From assembly GCF_034366625.1 (NCBI RefSeq), contig NZ_JAXMIH010000006.1, forward strand, positions 682,001-746,000: a stretch of DNA of 64,000 bases, read 5' to 3'. This DNA is from Prosthecobacter sp. (GTDB lineage Bacteria; Verrucomicrobiota; Verrucomicrobiia; Verrucomicrobiales; Verrucomicrobiaceae). The position numbers and the translations under genes are program-made. Positions 25,225-33,606 of this stretch are shown here, piece by piece. The notes beneath the pieces were generated by a model. That model was not told where the DNA came from, ran no database searches, and worked only from the letters and a program-made list of their open reading frames with translations. Numbering within the stretch: position 1 is the first letter of the stretch; each line of letters begins with the position of its first letter.

Positions 25225-26211
25225 TTAAGGAGCCGCAGGCCGCCGTGTCTTGATGGACTGCACGGTGACCTCGGAGCCAAAGGCCTGGATGGAGATTGGC
25301 CGGTTGATGGTGGAGTAATCGCCTTTGTGCTCAAACCGCTGTTTGCCGTCCACGGAGATGATTTGCCGGTCCTTGGCCACATGCCAGCGGATCACCACGA
25401 ACTTTCTCTTTGGGATTTCTCCTTGCATGGGGGTGTAGATTTGGCTGGCCGGCCCGCCGTCGATCCGCAGCTCGTCCGGCCTCCTTTCCCAGTTAAAAAT
25501 TAACTGGTCGGCTGCATAGCCGAGGCGGAGATCCAGATCTTCAATTTTTACCACCATTTCGATTTCGACCGGAGGGCTGAAACTCGCCTCTGTACTGATG
25601 ATCTCGCGCCTTTTGAGAACGATGGGTGCGTTCTTGGGCTTCGGGGTGACTTTTTGAGTGTGATCCTCCCAGTCTCCTTCGAGGGTGCCCGGTTGTTCCG
25701 CATAGCTTTTGGCAAGCTGCTTGGCCTCCAGAGCTGCATCGGCTTTGCCCGAGCGGGCCAGTTTGACTGTCAGGGCGTCGAGCTGTCTCGCCAGTTCCTT
25801 CCGGAGCGGCTCAAGATTGCGCTGCATGCCCGTGCGCAGCGCCTGCACCGCGTCCAAATATTTCCGCCGCAGAGAAGGAAGCTCCCGCAGCCCGGGATCG
25901 AGTGTCGGCAGATCCTTCGCCGGATTTGCCGCCACGGCTTCTTTTTCCGCTTTTAGGGCCATCGCTTCCTCCAGTCTTCCCCTCAGCGTGGTTTCTTGCT
26001 GAGCCCGGTCCAACGCCTTGATGTAGTTTTGGCTCAGATCCTCGCGTGCCTTGGCAAACGGCGCTTCCACGTCGGTCGAAACCTTGGTCTTATAGGCGAG
26101 CAGCAGGGCGCTCAGCTCCGGCTCCGATGGTGCGGCTTGCGCGATCAAGCTTCCGGATGTCAGCGCGAGGACGGCGGCGATGACTGAAAACTTTTGAAAA
26201 GTGGAACTCAT
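25225..26211 (-). CDS. Hypothetical secreted coiled-coil protein
   Basis: A protein of 328 residues from the ATG at 26211, which yields the signal MSSTFQKFSVIAAVLALTSGSLIAQA. Residues ~30-175 are charged and helix-rich (EAPFAKAREDLSQNYIKALD, RGRLEEAMALKAEKEAV, LRKELARQLDALTVKLA) and should form a coiled coil. The C-terminal ~130 residues form a beta domain with a LamG/DUF1080-like feel (ERRPDELRIDGGPASQIY, RKFVVIRWHVAKDRQIISVDG). Secreted proteins with this coiled-coil plus beta-sandwich layout are frequent in Verrucomicrobia; the function is unknown. Confidence 0.65.
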   Translation of the reverse strand: MSSTFQKFSVIAAVLALTSGSLIAQAAPSEPELSALLLAYKTKVSTDVEAPFAKAREDLSQNYIKALDRAQQETTLRGRLEEAMALKAEKEAVAANPAKDLPTLDPGLRELPSLRRKYLDAVQALRTGMQRNLEPLRKELARQLDALTVKLARSGKADAALEAKQLAKSYAEQPGTLEGDWEDHTQKVTPKPKNAPIVLKRREIISTEASFSPPVEIEMVVKIEDLDLRLGYAADQLIFNWERRPDELRIDGGPASQIYTPMQGEIPKRKFVVIRWHVAKDRQIISVDGKQRFEHKGDYSTINRPISIQAFGSEVTVQSIKTRRPAAP

Positions 26212-26390
26212 GGCTGCACGGAGGCTTGTTGGAGCGATGCCATTGACCGGTGATGGATGGAATGCGGATTCTTCACTAACCCCTTGTTTCAATCATCCGT
26301 GAGGACGAGTCAGGCAAAAGGATTGGGTGAATTGGTGAAATGATATGAGGAAGGACGACTTCGAGTCAAGCCAAGCGAGCAGGTGGGATC

Positions 26391-27986
26391 TTACGCGGCA
26401 TTGGTCCGATTGAGGCAGACCTCGAAGATGGTTTCATCCTCCCGTGAACTGACCAGCCGCAGCTCGGCACCGTTGGCGCGGGCGAGTTCGGTGGCGATGT
26501 TGAGGCCGAGGCCGAAGCCGTCGGTCTGGCGGTTGTGGGCTTTGTCGCCGCGGAAGAATCGCTCGAAGAGGCGTGATTGATTCTCAACGGGAATCGCCGG
26601 GCCGGTGTTGGTGACGGTGAAGGCGATCTGGGAGTCCTGACGCGTGAGTTGCAGCGCCACGCGACCGGCGGGGCGGTTGTATTTGATGGCGTTGCTGAGC
26701 AGGTTTTGAAACACCTGACGTAGCAAAGCACGATCGGCATGCACATTGATTCCGGGCTCGATTTGGTGTTCCAGCGTGAGTCCGGCCTGCTCACAGAGGA
26801 TTTCGGCGTCTTCGAGAAGGCGTGAGAGGTCGGCGCTGAGGTCGTAGGTGTCGGGATGCGTGGGCAGTCGGCCTGCATCGGCCTGGGAGAGGAGCAGGAG
26901 GCTTTGAGTGATTTGTTTGAGCCGTGAGGCCTCTTCAAACAAGGAAATGAAGCGCTCGTGCTCCGTGCTGCCGGGTGTGGTGTGGCGCACGGCGTCGTCC
27001 AGCGTGGCGAGCATGATGGCGAGCGGCGTTTTGAGTTCGTGCGAGGCGTCAGCGGTGAAGCGCACGGCTTGCTGGAAGCTTCCTTCGAGGCGTTGCATCA
27101 TGTCGTTGAGCACGTCGATGAGTTGGGCGAATTCGCGGTCGTCATCCCGGCTAAGGTGGATGCGCTCGGCGAGATCGCTGGCGGTGAGACGCTGGGCGGT
27201 GCTGACGACGCGTTCCAGCGGACGCATGGCGCGTTTGGAGGTCCACATCGCGCCGAGACCTGCGAAGGCAAGGCCGATGACACCCGCGCCGACGTACCAC
27301 CAGGCCATGCGATTGATCTCCGCATAAAAGTCCGTGAGCGAGAGGCCAATGAAGATGGTGTAGCTAGGGCTGCTGAAGGCACCGAAGCGCCAGTCGATCC
27401 CGCCGGAGCGGGCGGTGAAGGTGGTCGGCTCGCGCACCATCGGCATCTGCGGGCGGAAGGGGAGATCGCGCTCGGCGGCAGGCTCTGGCGGGGAAAAATC
27501 GGGCAGCGTGCCGAGCAGATCGTCGAAGTCCGTGTTCCGGCGTGGCGGCGGCCCATGGCGGCGGCCGGGGGGTGAGCCCGGCCCCGACTCAGGCATTGGC
27601 GGCACGTGGCTGAGTTCATCCGCAGTGGGGAAGCAACTGCGGAAATACACGTCGAGATCCTTGGGTGCGTTGGGCGTGGCGAAGATGGTCTTGCCCTGGC
27701 GGTGATCCTGCACCACCAGCACTGCGTTGGTGGCATTACGGTCCGGGGAGGTGCCAAACACGAGATCGGCGATCATCTTGAACTGCTCATCGGTCGTGTA
27801 GGGATCGATCCGGCTCCAGACCCGCTGGGCGGGAGCGATGATGCGGTCATCGACACTGCGTTCGAGCGTCTGGCTGGCATACCACCAAGCGACGGCACCA
27901 AACACGGCCACAAGCGCCCCTGCGACGAGCATCGTCTGCAGGGCCAGACGGATGCGGAAGCTGCGTGTGTTGGCCGGGGCGCTCAT
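26391..27986 (-). CDS. Sensor histidine kinase (EnvZ/PhoR type), orphan
   Basis: A 531-residue membrane kinase. TM helix 1 is at 14-36 and TM helix 2 at 228-248, enclosing a ~190-residue sensor domain with a Pro/Gly/Arg-rich insertion (PESGPGSPPGRRHGPPPRR). HAMP follows (~250-305), then HisKA with phospho-acceptor H316 (FTADASHELKTPLA), the N box NLLSNAIKYN, and G boxes ending in GFGLGLN of the HATPase domain. It should autophosphorylate and signal through a response regulator, but none is adjacent on either side. It is divergent from the sigma-factor gene across 135 bases. Confidence 0.93.
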   Translation of the reverse strand: MSAPANTRSFRIRLALQTMLVAGALVAVFGAVAWWYASQTLERSVDDRIIAPAQRVWSRIDPYTTDEQFKMIADLVFGTSPDRNATNAVLVVQDHRQGKTIFATPNAPKDLDVYFRSCFPTADELSHVPPMPESGPGSPPGRRHGPPPRRNTDFDDLLGTLPDFSPPEPAAERDLPFRPQMPMVREPTTFTARSGGIDWRFGAFSSPSYTIFIGLSLTDFYAEINRMAWWYVGAGVIGLAFAGLGAMWTSKRAMRPLERVVSTAQRLTASDLAERIHLSRDDDREFAQLIDVLNDMMQRLEGSFQQAVRFTADASHELKTPLAIMLATLDDAVRHTTPGSTEHERFISLFEEASRLKQITQSLLLLSQADAGRLPTHPDTYDLSADLSRLLEDAEILCEQAGLTLEHQIEPGINVHADRALLRQVFQNLLSNAIKYNRPAGRVALQLTRQDSQIAFTVTNTGPAIPVENQSRLFERFFRGDKAHNRQTDGFGLGLNIATELARANGAELRLVSSREDETIFEVCLNRTNAA

Positions 27987-28121
27987 GCAATGAGAGGAAC
28001 GCAGTGAATCTCACGCGGAGAGCGGCGGCACGCACGAAGATAAATCGCAATTAATGCTGCGCCACAAGCGGGCGTCATGCGCGGCGGCTCCAATACCTGC
28101 ATCAACAACCCACCAGCCGCC

Positions 28122-28769
28122 ATGCACCTCGGAGAAGACTACGCCGCCAGTTACACCACCGATTCATCCACCCAGGCCGATGCCTCGGCCCTCTACCGCC
28201 GCCACTGGCATGCGCTGTGCGCCTTTGCCCGAGCCCGAGGCTGTGAGGCTCACGATGCCGAGGACGCCGTGCAGGAACTGTTCGCCAAACTCGTGGCGCA
28301 GGGCCAGCACGAACGTGCGGCAGCCATCCTCGACCATGGCGAGCAGGCGGCGTTCCTCTTTGCACGGATGCGCACCCATCTCATCAAGCGCTGGCAGCAC
28401 CGCATGCGGCAGCGGCGAGGTGGTGGCGTGGTTTGTTTCTCCCTGAGCGATGAAAATGGCGTGGACATCGACATCGCCGACGTCCATGCGGCCCCGGACT
28501 GCGAACTCGACCGCGGCTGGGCCCGAGGCGTGATCGACCGTGCCTTGAACTGCATGAGCGTGGAACTGCATGCGCAGGGGCGGGGCGATGTCTGGGGCTG
28601 TCTGGAGGAGAACATGATCGAAGGAACACGTACCAGACGCCCGCAAAGCGGGGCGCTACGCACGGCGCTGCATCGTGCGAGAAAGCGGCTGCGGGTCATT
28701 CTCAGCGAGCAGTTGCGCGGGATTCGCGAGGAAGATGCCCGCTCCACCCTGCATCTGGCCCTGACGTGA
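28122..28769 (+). CDS. ECF-like RNA polymerase sigma factor with divergent region 4
   Basis: A protein of 215 residues from the ATG at 28122 (MHLGEDYAASY). Region 2 is recognisable at about residues 28-60 (YRRHWHALCAFARARG, then EDAVQELFAKLV, the usual DAEDxxQE core-binding motif). The C-terminal half, where region 4 should bind the -35 element, is unusually degenerate (GALRTALHRARKRLRVILSEQL keeps only the end of the helix-turn-helix). An insertion separates the two parts. This fits the loose ECF sigma families common in Planctomycetes and Verrucomicrobia. The large exoprotein gene follows 106 bases downstream on the same strand. Confidence 0.72.
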   Translation: MHLGEDYAASYTTDSSTQADASALYRRHWHALCAFARARGCEAHDAEDAVQELFAKLVAQGQHERAAAILDHGEQAAFLFARMRTHLIKRWQHRMRQRRGGGVVCFSLSDENGVDIDIADVHAAPDCELDRGWARGVIDRALNCMSVELHAQGRGDVWGCLEENMIEGTRTRRPQSGALRTALHRARKRLRVILSEQLRGIREEDARSTLHLALT

Positions 28770-28875
28770 ACGAAATGCACGGGGAAGTGTCTCTGAAAGG
28801 GCCTTCAAACAGATACTTTCAGAATTGACGCCTGTTTGCTGGCTCTGGTAGTCTAGCCGCCCCGTTTGCCCCATC

Positions 28876-31800
28876 ATGGTTTTGTGCTCCTTCCGCCTTT
28901 CAGGCCTACATCTCTTCATCGCCAGCCTGTTTGCCATGGCCACGGCTGCGTTTGCGGCACCGCCCGCTGCCCCGACAAATTTCGCCGCCTCGATGACCTA
29001 CAAAACCTCCGCCACGATGGCTTGGAGGTTTAGTTGGACAGACAACTCCACGGATGAGGATGGTTTTCGACTTTTCTACCGCTATGGCGGGCCGTCTGGA
29101 GTTCAGGGTGTTTATGGCGATCTGCCCGTGTCAGCCGACATCAAGGCGGCGACAGGCCCGCTCTCGATCACGGTGGATTTTCCCTCAAACGGTTTTGGCA
29201 CGGGCTGGTACGTCGAGTGGTATGTTGCAGCTTACAAATCCTCCCCCGCAGAACAGAGCAGCACCTCAAACTCGGCGACCTACAGCTCCTGGCCTGGCCC
29301 GCAGGCACCCACGCTGACCGCCCCGAGCAATCTTGCTGCGACGGCCATTGGTGACGGGGTGTTTCGCATCACTTACAACGACAATTCCAACAGCGAGCAG
29401 TACTTCCAGCTCGATTATAAAAAGACCGCTGACAGCACCTGGCTTTCGACCGCCATCGACTTCAACCTAACGACCCAGGATGTCGGGGGCTACCAGGCAC
29501 GCACCGTCAGCACAGACATGTTCCTGCCAAATTTCATCCCAGGCACCTCCTATAACTTCCGACTGCGTGCCGTGGACTGGTCCAACAATGTCAGCGCGTA
29601 CACAAGCACTGTGACGGCAGCGACGCAGGCGTTCAAGGCACCGACGGGCCTGTCGGCCACACGGGTGGGCGAGAACACCTTCAACCTGGCATTCACCAAC
29701 AATTCCACGGCGGAGTCCGGCTACGAGTTCCAGTTTCGCGCGGTGGGATCAGGGACATGGACGACGCTGGGCAATGTGGACGATCCTTTCTTCAACACGA
29801 TCAACTCAGGCCAGTTGGAGGCCGGCATCAATTATGAGTTCCAGGTGCGTGCCTACATCCGCAGCACGAACGTCGTAACGGACACACCAACGACCTATTC
29901 ATCCTTCGCCGGACCGGCCACGGGAACAACTCTCTTCAACCCGCCGACGAATCTGGTCGCCACCTCACCCAGCGAGGGGAAGGTGAATCTCACCTGGACG
30001 GACAACTCCTCCATCGAAGGCAATTACGAAGTGCAGTGGCGTGTGCTGGGCGCACCCACCTTTGAGGTCTATGGCTACTATGCGGCCAACACCGCCAGCC
30101 TGTCGAACCAGTTGATCGCCCCCGGCAAAACGCTGGAGTTTCGCGTGCGTGCCACACGGGGATCACAGGCAGAGATCACTTCCGCCTTCACCAGTACGGC
30201 GGAAGTCACCACAGCGTTCAATGCGCCAACCAATCTGGTCGCCACGGCTTCGACGACCACGCCCTACCTGATCAGCTTCACCTGGACGGACAACTCGGCG
30301 GTGGAGACGGATTACGAGCTGCAGTTCCGCAAGCAGGGCGGCACCTTCGAGACCCGCAAGATCATCTTCGCCAACTCTGGCACGGCACCGAACAGCATGA
30401 GTCTGGCGAATCTGCCGGAGTTCGATCCTGGCAGCATTTACGAATTTCAACTCCGTGCCAATTACACGCTTCTCAATGGCACCGTCTTCGCGACCTCCGC
30501 CTTTACCAGCATCTCGACGACCACGACAAAAAACGGCTTCAGCAGCAAGCCGTATGCGCCGATCACACAGGGGGTGCCGTTTTCCTACCAGATGGCAACA
30601 CTGAGCCAGCAGAGCCGGACCGACTGGACGGTCGGCACGCTGCCCGCAGGCCTGGATTTCAACAGTACCACCGGGGTCATCTCAGGAACACCGACCGTGG
30701 CGGGCGCTTTCTCGGTACCCATGACGGCCAACTTCACCGGCGGCACCTCGCATGTGCTGAATCTGGATCTGCGCATTCTGCGTCCGCCAGCAGCGCCACA
30801 GATTGCCCAGGCCATCGACCCACAAACCATCGCGGCGAGTTCGAACGCGTCGATTGATCTGGCCACGAAGTTCTCGGATCTGGACACGGATGCCGCCGTG
30901 CGCATGGCCACGTCGAAGGGCAACATCGACATCATTCTCTATTCTTCGCTCACACCCGGCACCGTCACCAATTTCCTGGCCTACGACTATGCGGACACGC
31001 TGTTCCACCGTGCACCGGCGAATTTTGTGGTCCAGGGCGGCGGCTATCGAAGTTTCGATTCGCCTGACGTCTTTGAGTCCATCACACGGCAGTCCCCGAT
31101 CACCAACGAGCCGGGTGTCACCAACACGGTCGGCACCGTGGCGATGGCAAAGACCGGCGACGATCCCAACAGCGCCACCAGCGAATTCTTTTTCAGCCTG
31201 GGTGACAACAGCGCCAATCTCGACAACCAGAACGGCGGGTTCACCGTGTTTGGACGTGTATCAACACCCTCGCTGAGCGGCGCTCTCACCGCGCTGGCGA
31301 ACATTCCCACCAGCAGCTACAACGTGAAGCTGCGTGAAGGCGGGGTCACGCCCACCTCGACGAATTTCTCATTTACCAACATTCCCATCGATCAGACGCC
31401 GGTTCCTGCCAGCATCGACCAGACGAAGTTGATGAAAGTCACTTCGGTCACCAGCCTGCCCGTGCTGACCTACGCCATCACCAACGCGCCAAACAGTGCC
31501 GTTGCCACGGCCACTTTGAACGGCACCAGCCTGCAAATCACCGCTGTCGCACCCGGTACGACTTCGCTGGTGGTCGCAGCAACGGACGTGGATGGCAACA
31601 GCACCCCGCAGACGGTGAACATTACGGTTCCCAAATTCGCCGCCACCGTGACGCTGGCCGGTCTGGCGCAGACTTACGATGGTACGCCGCTCTCCGCCAC
31701 GGCAACCACGAATCCCACCGGCCTCGCGGTCAGCTTCACCTATGACGGTTCCAGCACCGCACCGACGAACGCCGGCAGCTACGCCGTCGTCGGCACCATT

Positions 31801-32667
31801 GATGATGCCATCTATGAAGGCACGAACGGCGGCACGCTGGTCATTGCCAAAGCCGCTGCCACGGTCACTCCCGGCAATCTCGCACAAGCTTATGACGGCA
31901 GTCCGAAGCCGGCCTCGGCGACCACAAATCCCTCCGGCCTCACGGTCAATTTCACGTACGATGGATCGGCCACCGCGCCCACGAACGTGGGCAGTTATGC
32001 CGTGGTCGGCACGATCAGCGACACCAATTACACCGGATCGGGCAACGGCACCCTGGTCATTGCCAAGGGTACCGCCACCATCACGCTCGGCAGTCTGGCT
32101 CAGGCCTACGATGGCAGTCCAAAGCCAGCTTCAGCCACCACCACGCCCGCAGGCCTCACGGTGGACCTCACGTATGACGGCTCCGCCACCGCACCAAGCG
32201 CCTATGGCAGCTATGTGGTCGCTGCCACCATCAGTGACGCGAACTACAACGGCACGGCGGGGGGAACCCTGACTATCAGCGGCCAAACCGCCAGCAACTG
32301 GCGCTCCGAGCATTTCTCACCCGCCGAAATCACCGCAGGTCTGGCCGCTGATGATGCCGACCCTGATGGCGACGGCCTCAAAAACCTGGTTGAGTACGCC
32401 CTCGGCATGGATCCCCTGAGCCGAACGCCGGCACTAACACCGACCCTTGATGCCAATGGCCTGACCCTGACCTTTACCCGTCCCAAAGCGCTCCCTGGCG
32501 TGACTTATGCCGCCGAATCCAGCGATGGGCTGGGCGTCTGGTTTCCCGTGACCCTGGTTCTCGTCAATGATGGCGCAGTGCAGACCCTGCGCGCCAGCGA
32601 TCCGCTGAGCAGCGGCAATCTCAGCCGCCGCTTCATCCGTCTGGTCTTCACTCCGATCGCACCGTAG
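28876..32667 (+). CDS. Secreted multidomain protein: FN3 repeats, cyclophilin domain, MBG repeats
   Basis: A 1263-residue protein. A signal peptide (residues 1-27) is followed by about five fibronectin-III domains (30-550), each with a WxDNSxxExxYExQ(F/W)R-like core. Next is a putative-Ig domain (~556-635), then a cyclophilin-type peptidyl-prolyl isomerase domain at ~673-822 (SKGNIDIILYS, LFHRAPANFVVQGGGY, GTVAMAKTGDDPNSATSEFFFSLGDN). Three 72-residue MBG-type repeats follow (922-1137). The end has a DxDGDGLxNLxEYALG calcium-binding-like motif and the beta module shared with other exoproteins here. Likely surface-exposed or extracellular; adhesion or matrix roles are inference. Confidence 0.85.
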   Translation: MVLCSFRLSGLHLFIASLFAMATAAFAAPPAAPTNFAASMTYKTSATMAWRFSWTDNSTDEDGFRLFYRYGGPSGVQGVYGDLPVSADIKAATGPLSITVDFPSNGFGTGWYVEWYVAAYKSSPAEQSSTSNSATYSSWPGPQAPTLTAPSNLAATAIGDGVFRITYNDNSNSEQYFQLDYKKTADSTWLSTAIDFNLTTQDVGGYQARTVSTDMFLPNFIPGTSYNFRLRAVDWSNNVSAYTSTVTAATQAFKAPTGLSATRVGENTFNLAFTNNSTAESGYEFQFRAVGSGTWTTLGNVDDPFFNTINSGQLEAGINYEFQVRAYIRSTNVVTDTPTTYSSFAGPATGTTLFNPPTNLVATSPSEGKVNLTWTDNSSIEGNYEVQWRVLGAPTFEVYGYYAANTASLSNQLIAPGKTLEFRVRATRGSQAEITSAFTSTAEVTTAFNAPTNLVATASTTTPYLISFTWTDNSAVETDYELQFRKQGGTFETRKIIFANSGTAPNSMSLANLPEFDPGSIYEFQLRANYTLLNGTVFATSAFTSISTTTTKNGFSSKPYAPITQGVPFSYQMATLSQQSRTDWTVGTLPAGLDFNSTTGVISGTPTVAGAFSVPMTANFTGGTSHVLNLDLRILRPPAAPQIAQAIDPQTIAASSNASIDLATKFSDLDTDAAVRMATSKGNIDIILYSSLTPGTVTNFLAYDYADTLFHRAPANFVVQGGGYRSFDSPDVFESITRQSPITNEPGVTNTVGTVAMAKTGDDPNSATSEFFFSLGDNSANLDNQNGGFTVFGRVSTPSLSGALTALANIPTSSYNVKLREGGVTPTSTNFSFTNIPIDQTPVPASIDQTKLMKVTSVTSLPVLTYAITNAPNSAVATATLNGTSLQITAVAPGTTSLVVAATDVDGNSTPQTVNITVPKFAATVTLAGLAQTYDGTPLSATATTNPTGLAVSFTYDGSSTAPTNAGSYAVVGTIDDAIYEGTNGGTLVIAKAAATVTPGNLAQAYDGSPKPASATTNPSGLTVNFTYDGSATAPTNVGSYAVVGTISDTNYTGSGNGTLVIAKGTATITLGSLAQAYDGSPKPASATTTPAGLTVDLTYDGSATAPSAYGSYVVAATISDANYNGTAGGTLTISGQTASNWRSEHFSPAEITAGLAADDADPDGDGLKNLVEYALGMDPLSRTPALTPTLDANGLTLTFTRPKALPGVTYAAESSDGLGVWFPVTLVLVNDGAVQTLRASDPLSSGNLSRRFIRLVFTPIAP
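31639..32286 (+). repeat. Three in-frame 216-bp tandem repeats (MBG domains)
   Basis: Three units of exactly 216 bases (72 codons) start at 31639, 31855 and 32071. Each encodes A-T-(V/I)-T...AQ(T/A)YDG(T/S)P and ends in GTL-type strands. Units 2 and 3 are closer to each other than to unit 1 at both DNA and protein level. The perfect phase and high similarity suggest recent duplication or ongoing homogenisation. Confidence 0.9.
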
Positions 32668-32836
32668 TCCGCATTTTCCACACCACTGGCGAAGCGAACG
32701 GGTGGGATTTTGCAAGACGATGCCGTGACTGAGCATTGCTGGAATACGGTCACGATCACAAGATGCTGCCCCTCTGACTAGGAGTGTGTGAAAGGCATCG
32801 AGCAGGTGCTCCAAGAGGTCGGCAGGAACCAAGCAC

Positions 32837-32870
32837 AAAAAAACCGTGTCACGGATGACACGGCTTTTGA
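32837..32870 (-). terminator. Rho-independent terminator of the PEP-CTERM gene
   Basis: On the minus strand CCGTGTCA/TGACACGG (32856-32863 with 32844-32851) forms a perfect stem with a 4-base loop, followed by seven T residues (32837-32843). It is 25 bases after the stop codon of the PEP-CTERM gene. Confidence 0.92.
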
Positions 32871-32888
32871 GAAGGGATTCCTTGGAAC

Positions 32889-33503
32889 TCAAGCGCGGCG
32901 ACGGCGAAATAGAAGGCCCGTCAGGCCGATCAGGCCGAGCATGGCGCGTGAGGGTTCCGGCACCACACTGAAGGTTGCCTCGAAATTGGCAGCACCAGCG
33001 TTGTTGAACTCCGGATTGCCGGTGTTGACCCCGTTAGTGTTGATCTGCGAGAACACCTCCAGCGTATAGTTTCCGTTCGCGAGGCCGGAAAGCAGGTTGC
33101 CCGGCGTGTAGAAGGCGGTGCCGTTCGAGCCAGCCACGTCTGATCCCCACTGCTGGTCACCACCGCCGCCGATGTTGAGCTGAAAGGCGTAGCTGAACGG
33201 AGTGAACGCTCCTGACTCTGTGCCCTGCCAGATGCGATACTGCAACTGCATCCCCGTCACGTCTGAACTGTTGTTTTTGAAGCTCTTGCCCTGGCCGCCG
33301 AGACTCAGCGTGCTTCCGGTGCCGGGGTTGAATGTCCCAAGATCGCTGCCTTGGAAGTCAGGATTCCCGGTGGACGCACCGATGTCGTAATAGGTCTGGG
33401 AGCCGGTGTTGATGATGACGAATTGATCAAATAATCCGGTCGCTGCAAAGCCGGAAAAGGGCAGCGAGAGAGCAGCAAACAAAAAGAGTTGGGCGGACTT
33501 CAT
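32889..33503 (-). CDS. PEP-CTERM sorting domain protein
   Basis: A protein of 204 residues with a signal peptide (MKSAQLFLFAALSLPFSGFA) and a typical PEP-CTERM tail: VPEPSRAMLG, a short hydrophobic helix (LIGLTGLL) and a basic end FRRRRA. Such tails are cut by exosortase (EpsH/XrtA-type) during export in biofilm/EPS-forming bacteria; no exosortase gene is in the window. The mature part is Gly/Asn/Ser-rich, low in charge and beta-prone. It has its own promoter (33534-33562) and terminator, so it is monocistronic. Confidence 0.92.
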   Translation of the reverse strand: MKSAQLFLFAALSLPFSGFAATGLFDQFVIINTGSQTYYDIGASTGNPDFQGSDLGTFNPGTGSTLSLGGQGKSFKNNSSDVTGMQLQYRIWQGTESGAFTPFSYAFQLNIGGGGDQQWGSDVAGSNGTAFYTPGNLLSGLANGNYTLEVFSQINTNGVNTGNPEFNNAGAANFEATFSVVPEPSRAMLGLIGLTGLLFRRRRA

Positions 33504-33533
33504 GACTGAATTAACGGTTGGAATTTCGGGCGG

Positions 33534-33562
33534 ATTATGAGGATTTCTCGTTTCCGAGTCAA
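33534..33562 (-). promoter_or_regulatory. Sigma-70-type promoter of the PEP-CTERM gene
   Basis: On the minus strand TTGACT (33562-33557) and CATAAT (33539-33534) are separated by 17 bases, each one base off consensus. The expected start site is near 33527, about 24 bases before the ATG at 33503. A direct repeat of AGTCAATT (33557-33572) duplicates the -35 region. Confidence 0.7.
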
Positions 33563-33606
33563 TTAGTCAATTGGCTAGCAGACCGGTCGGGCAGGATTCA
33601 GGCGTT

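Noticed and set aside
28825-28854. TTGACG-18-TAGTCT as the promoter of the FN3/cyclophilin gene
   Set aside because: The -10 element matches only three of six consensus bases and the spacing is 18; too weak to list as a feature.
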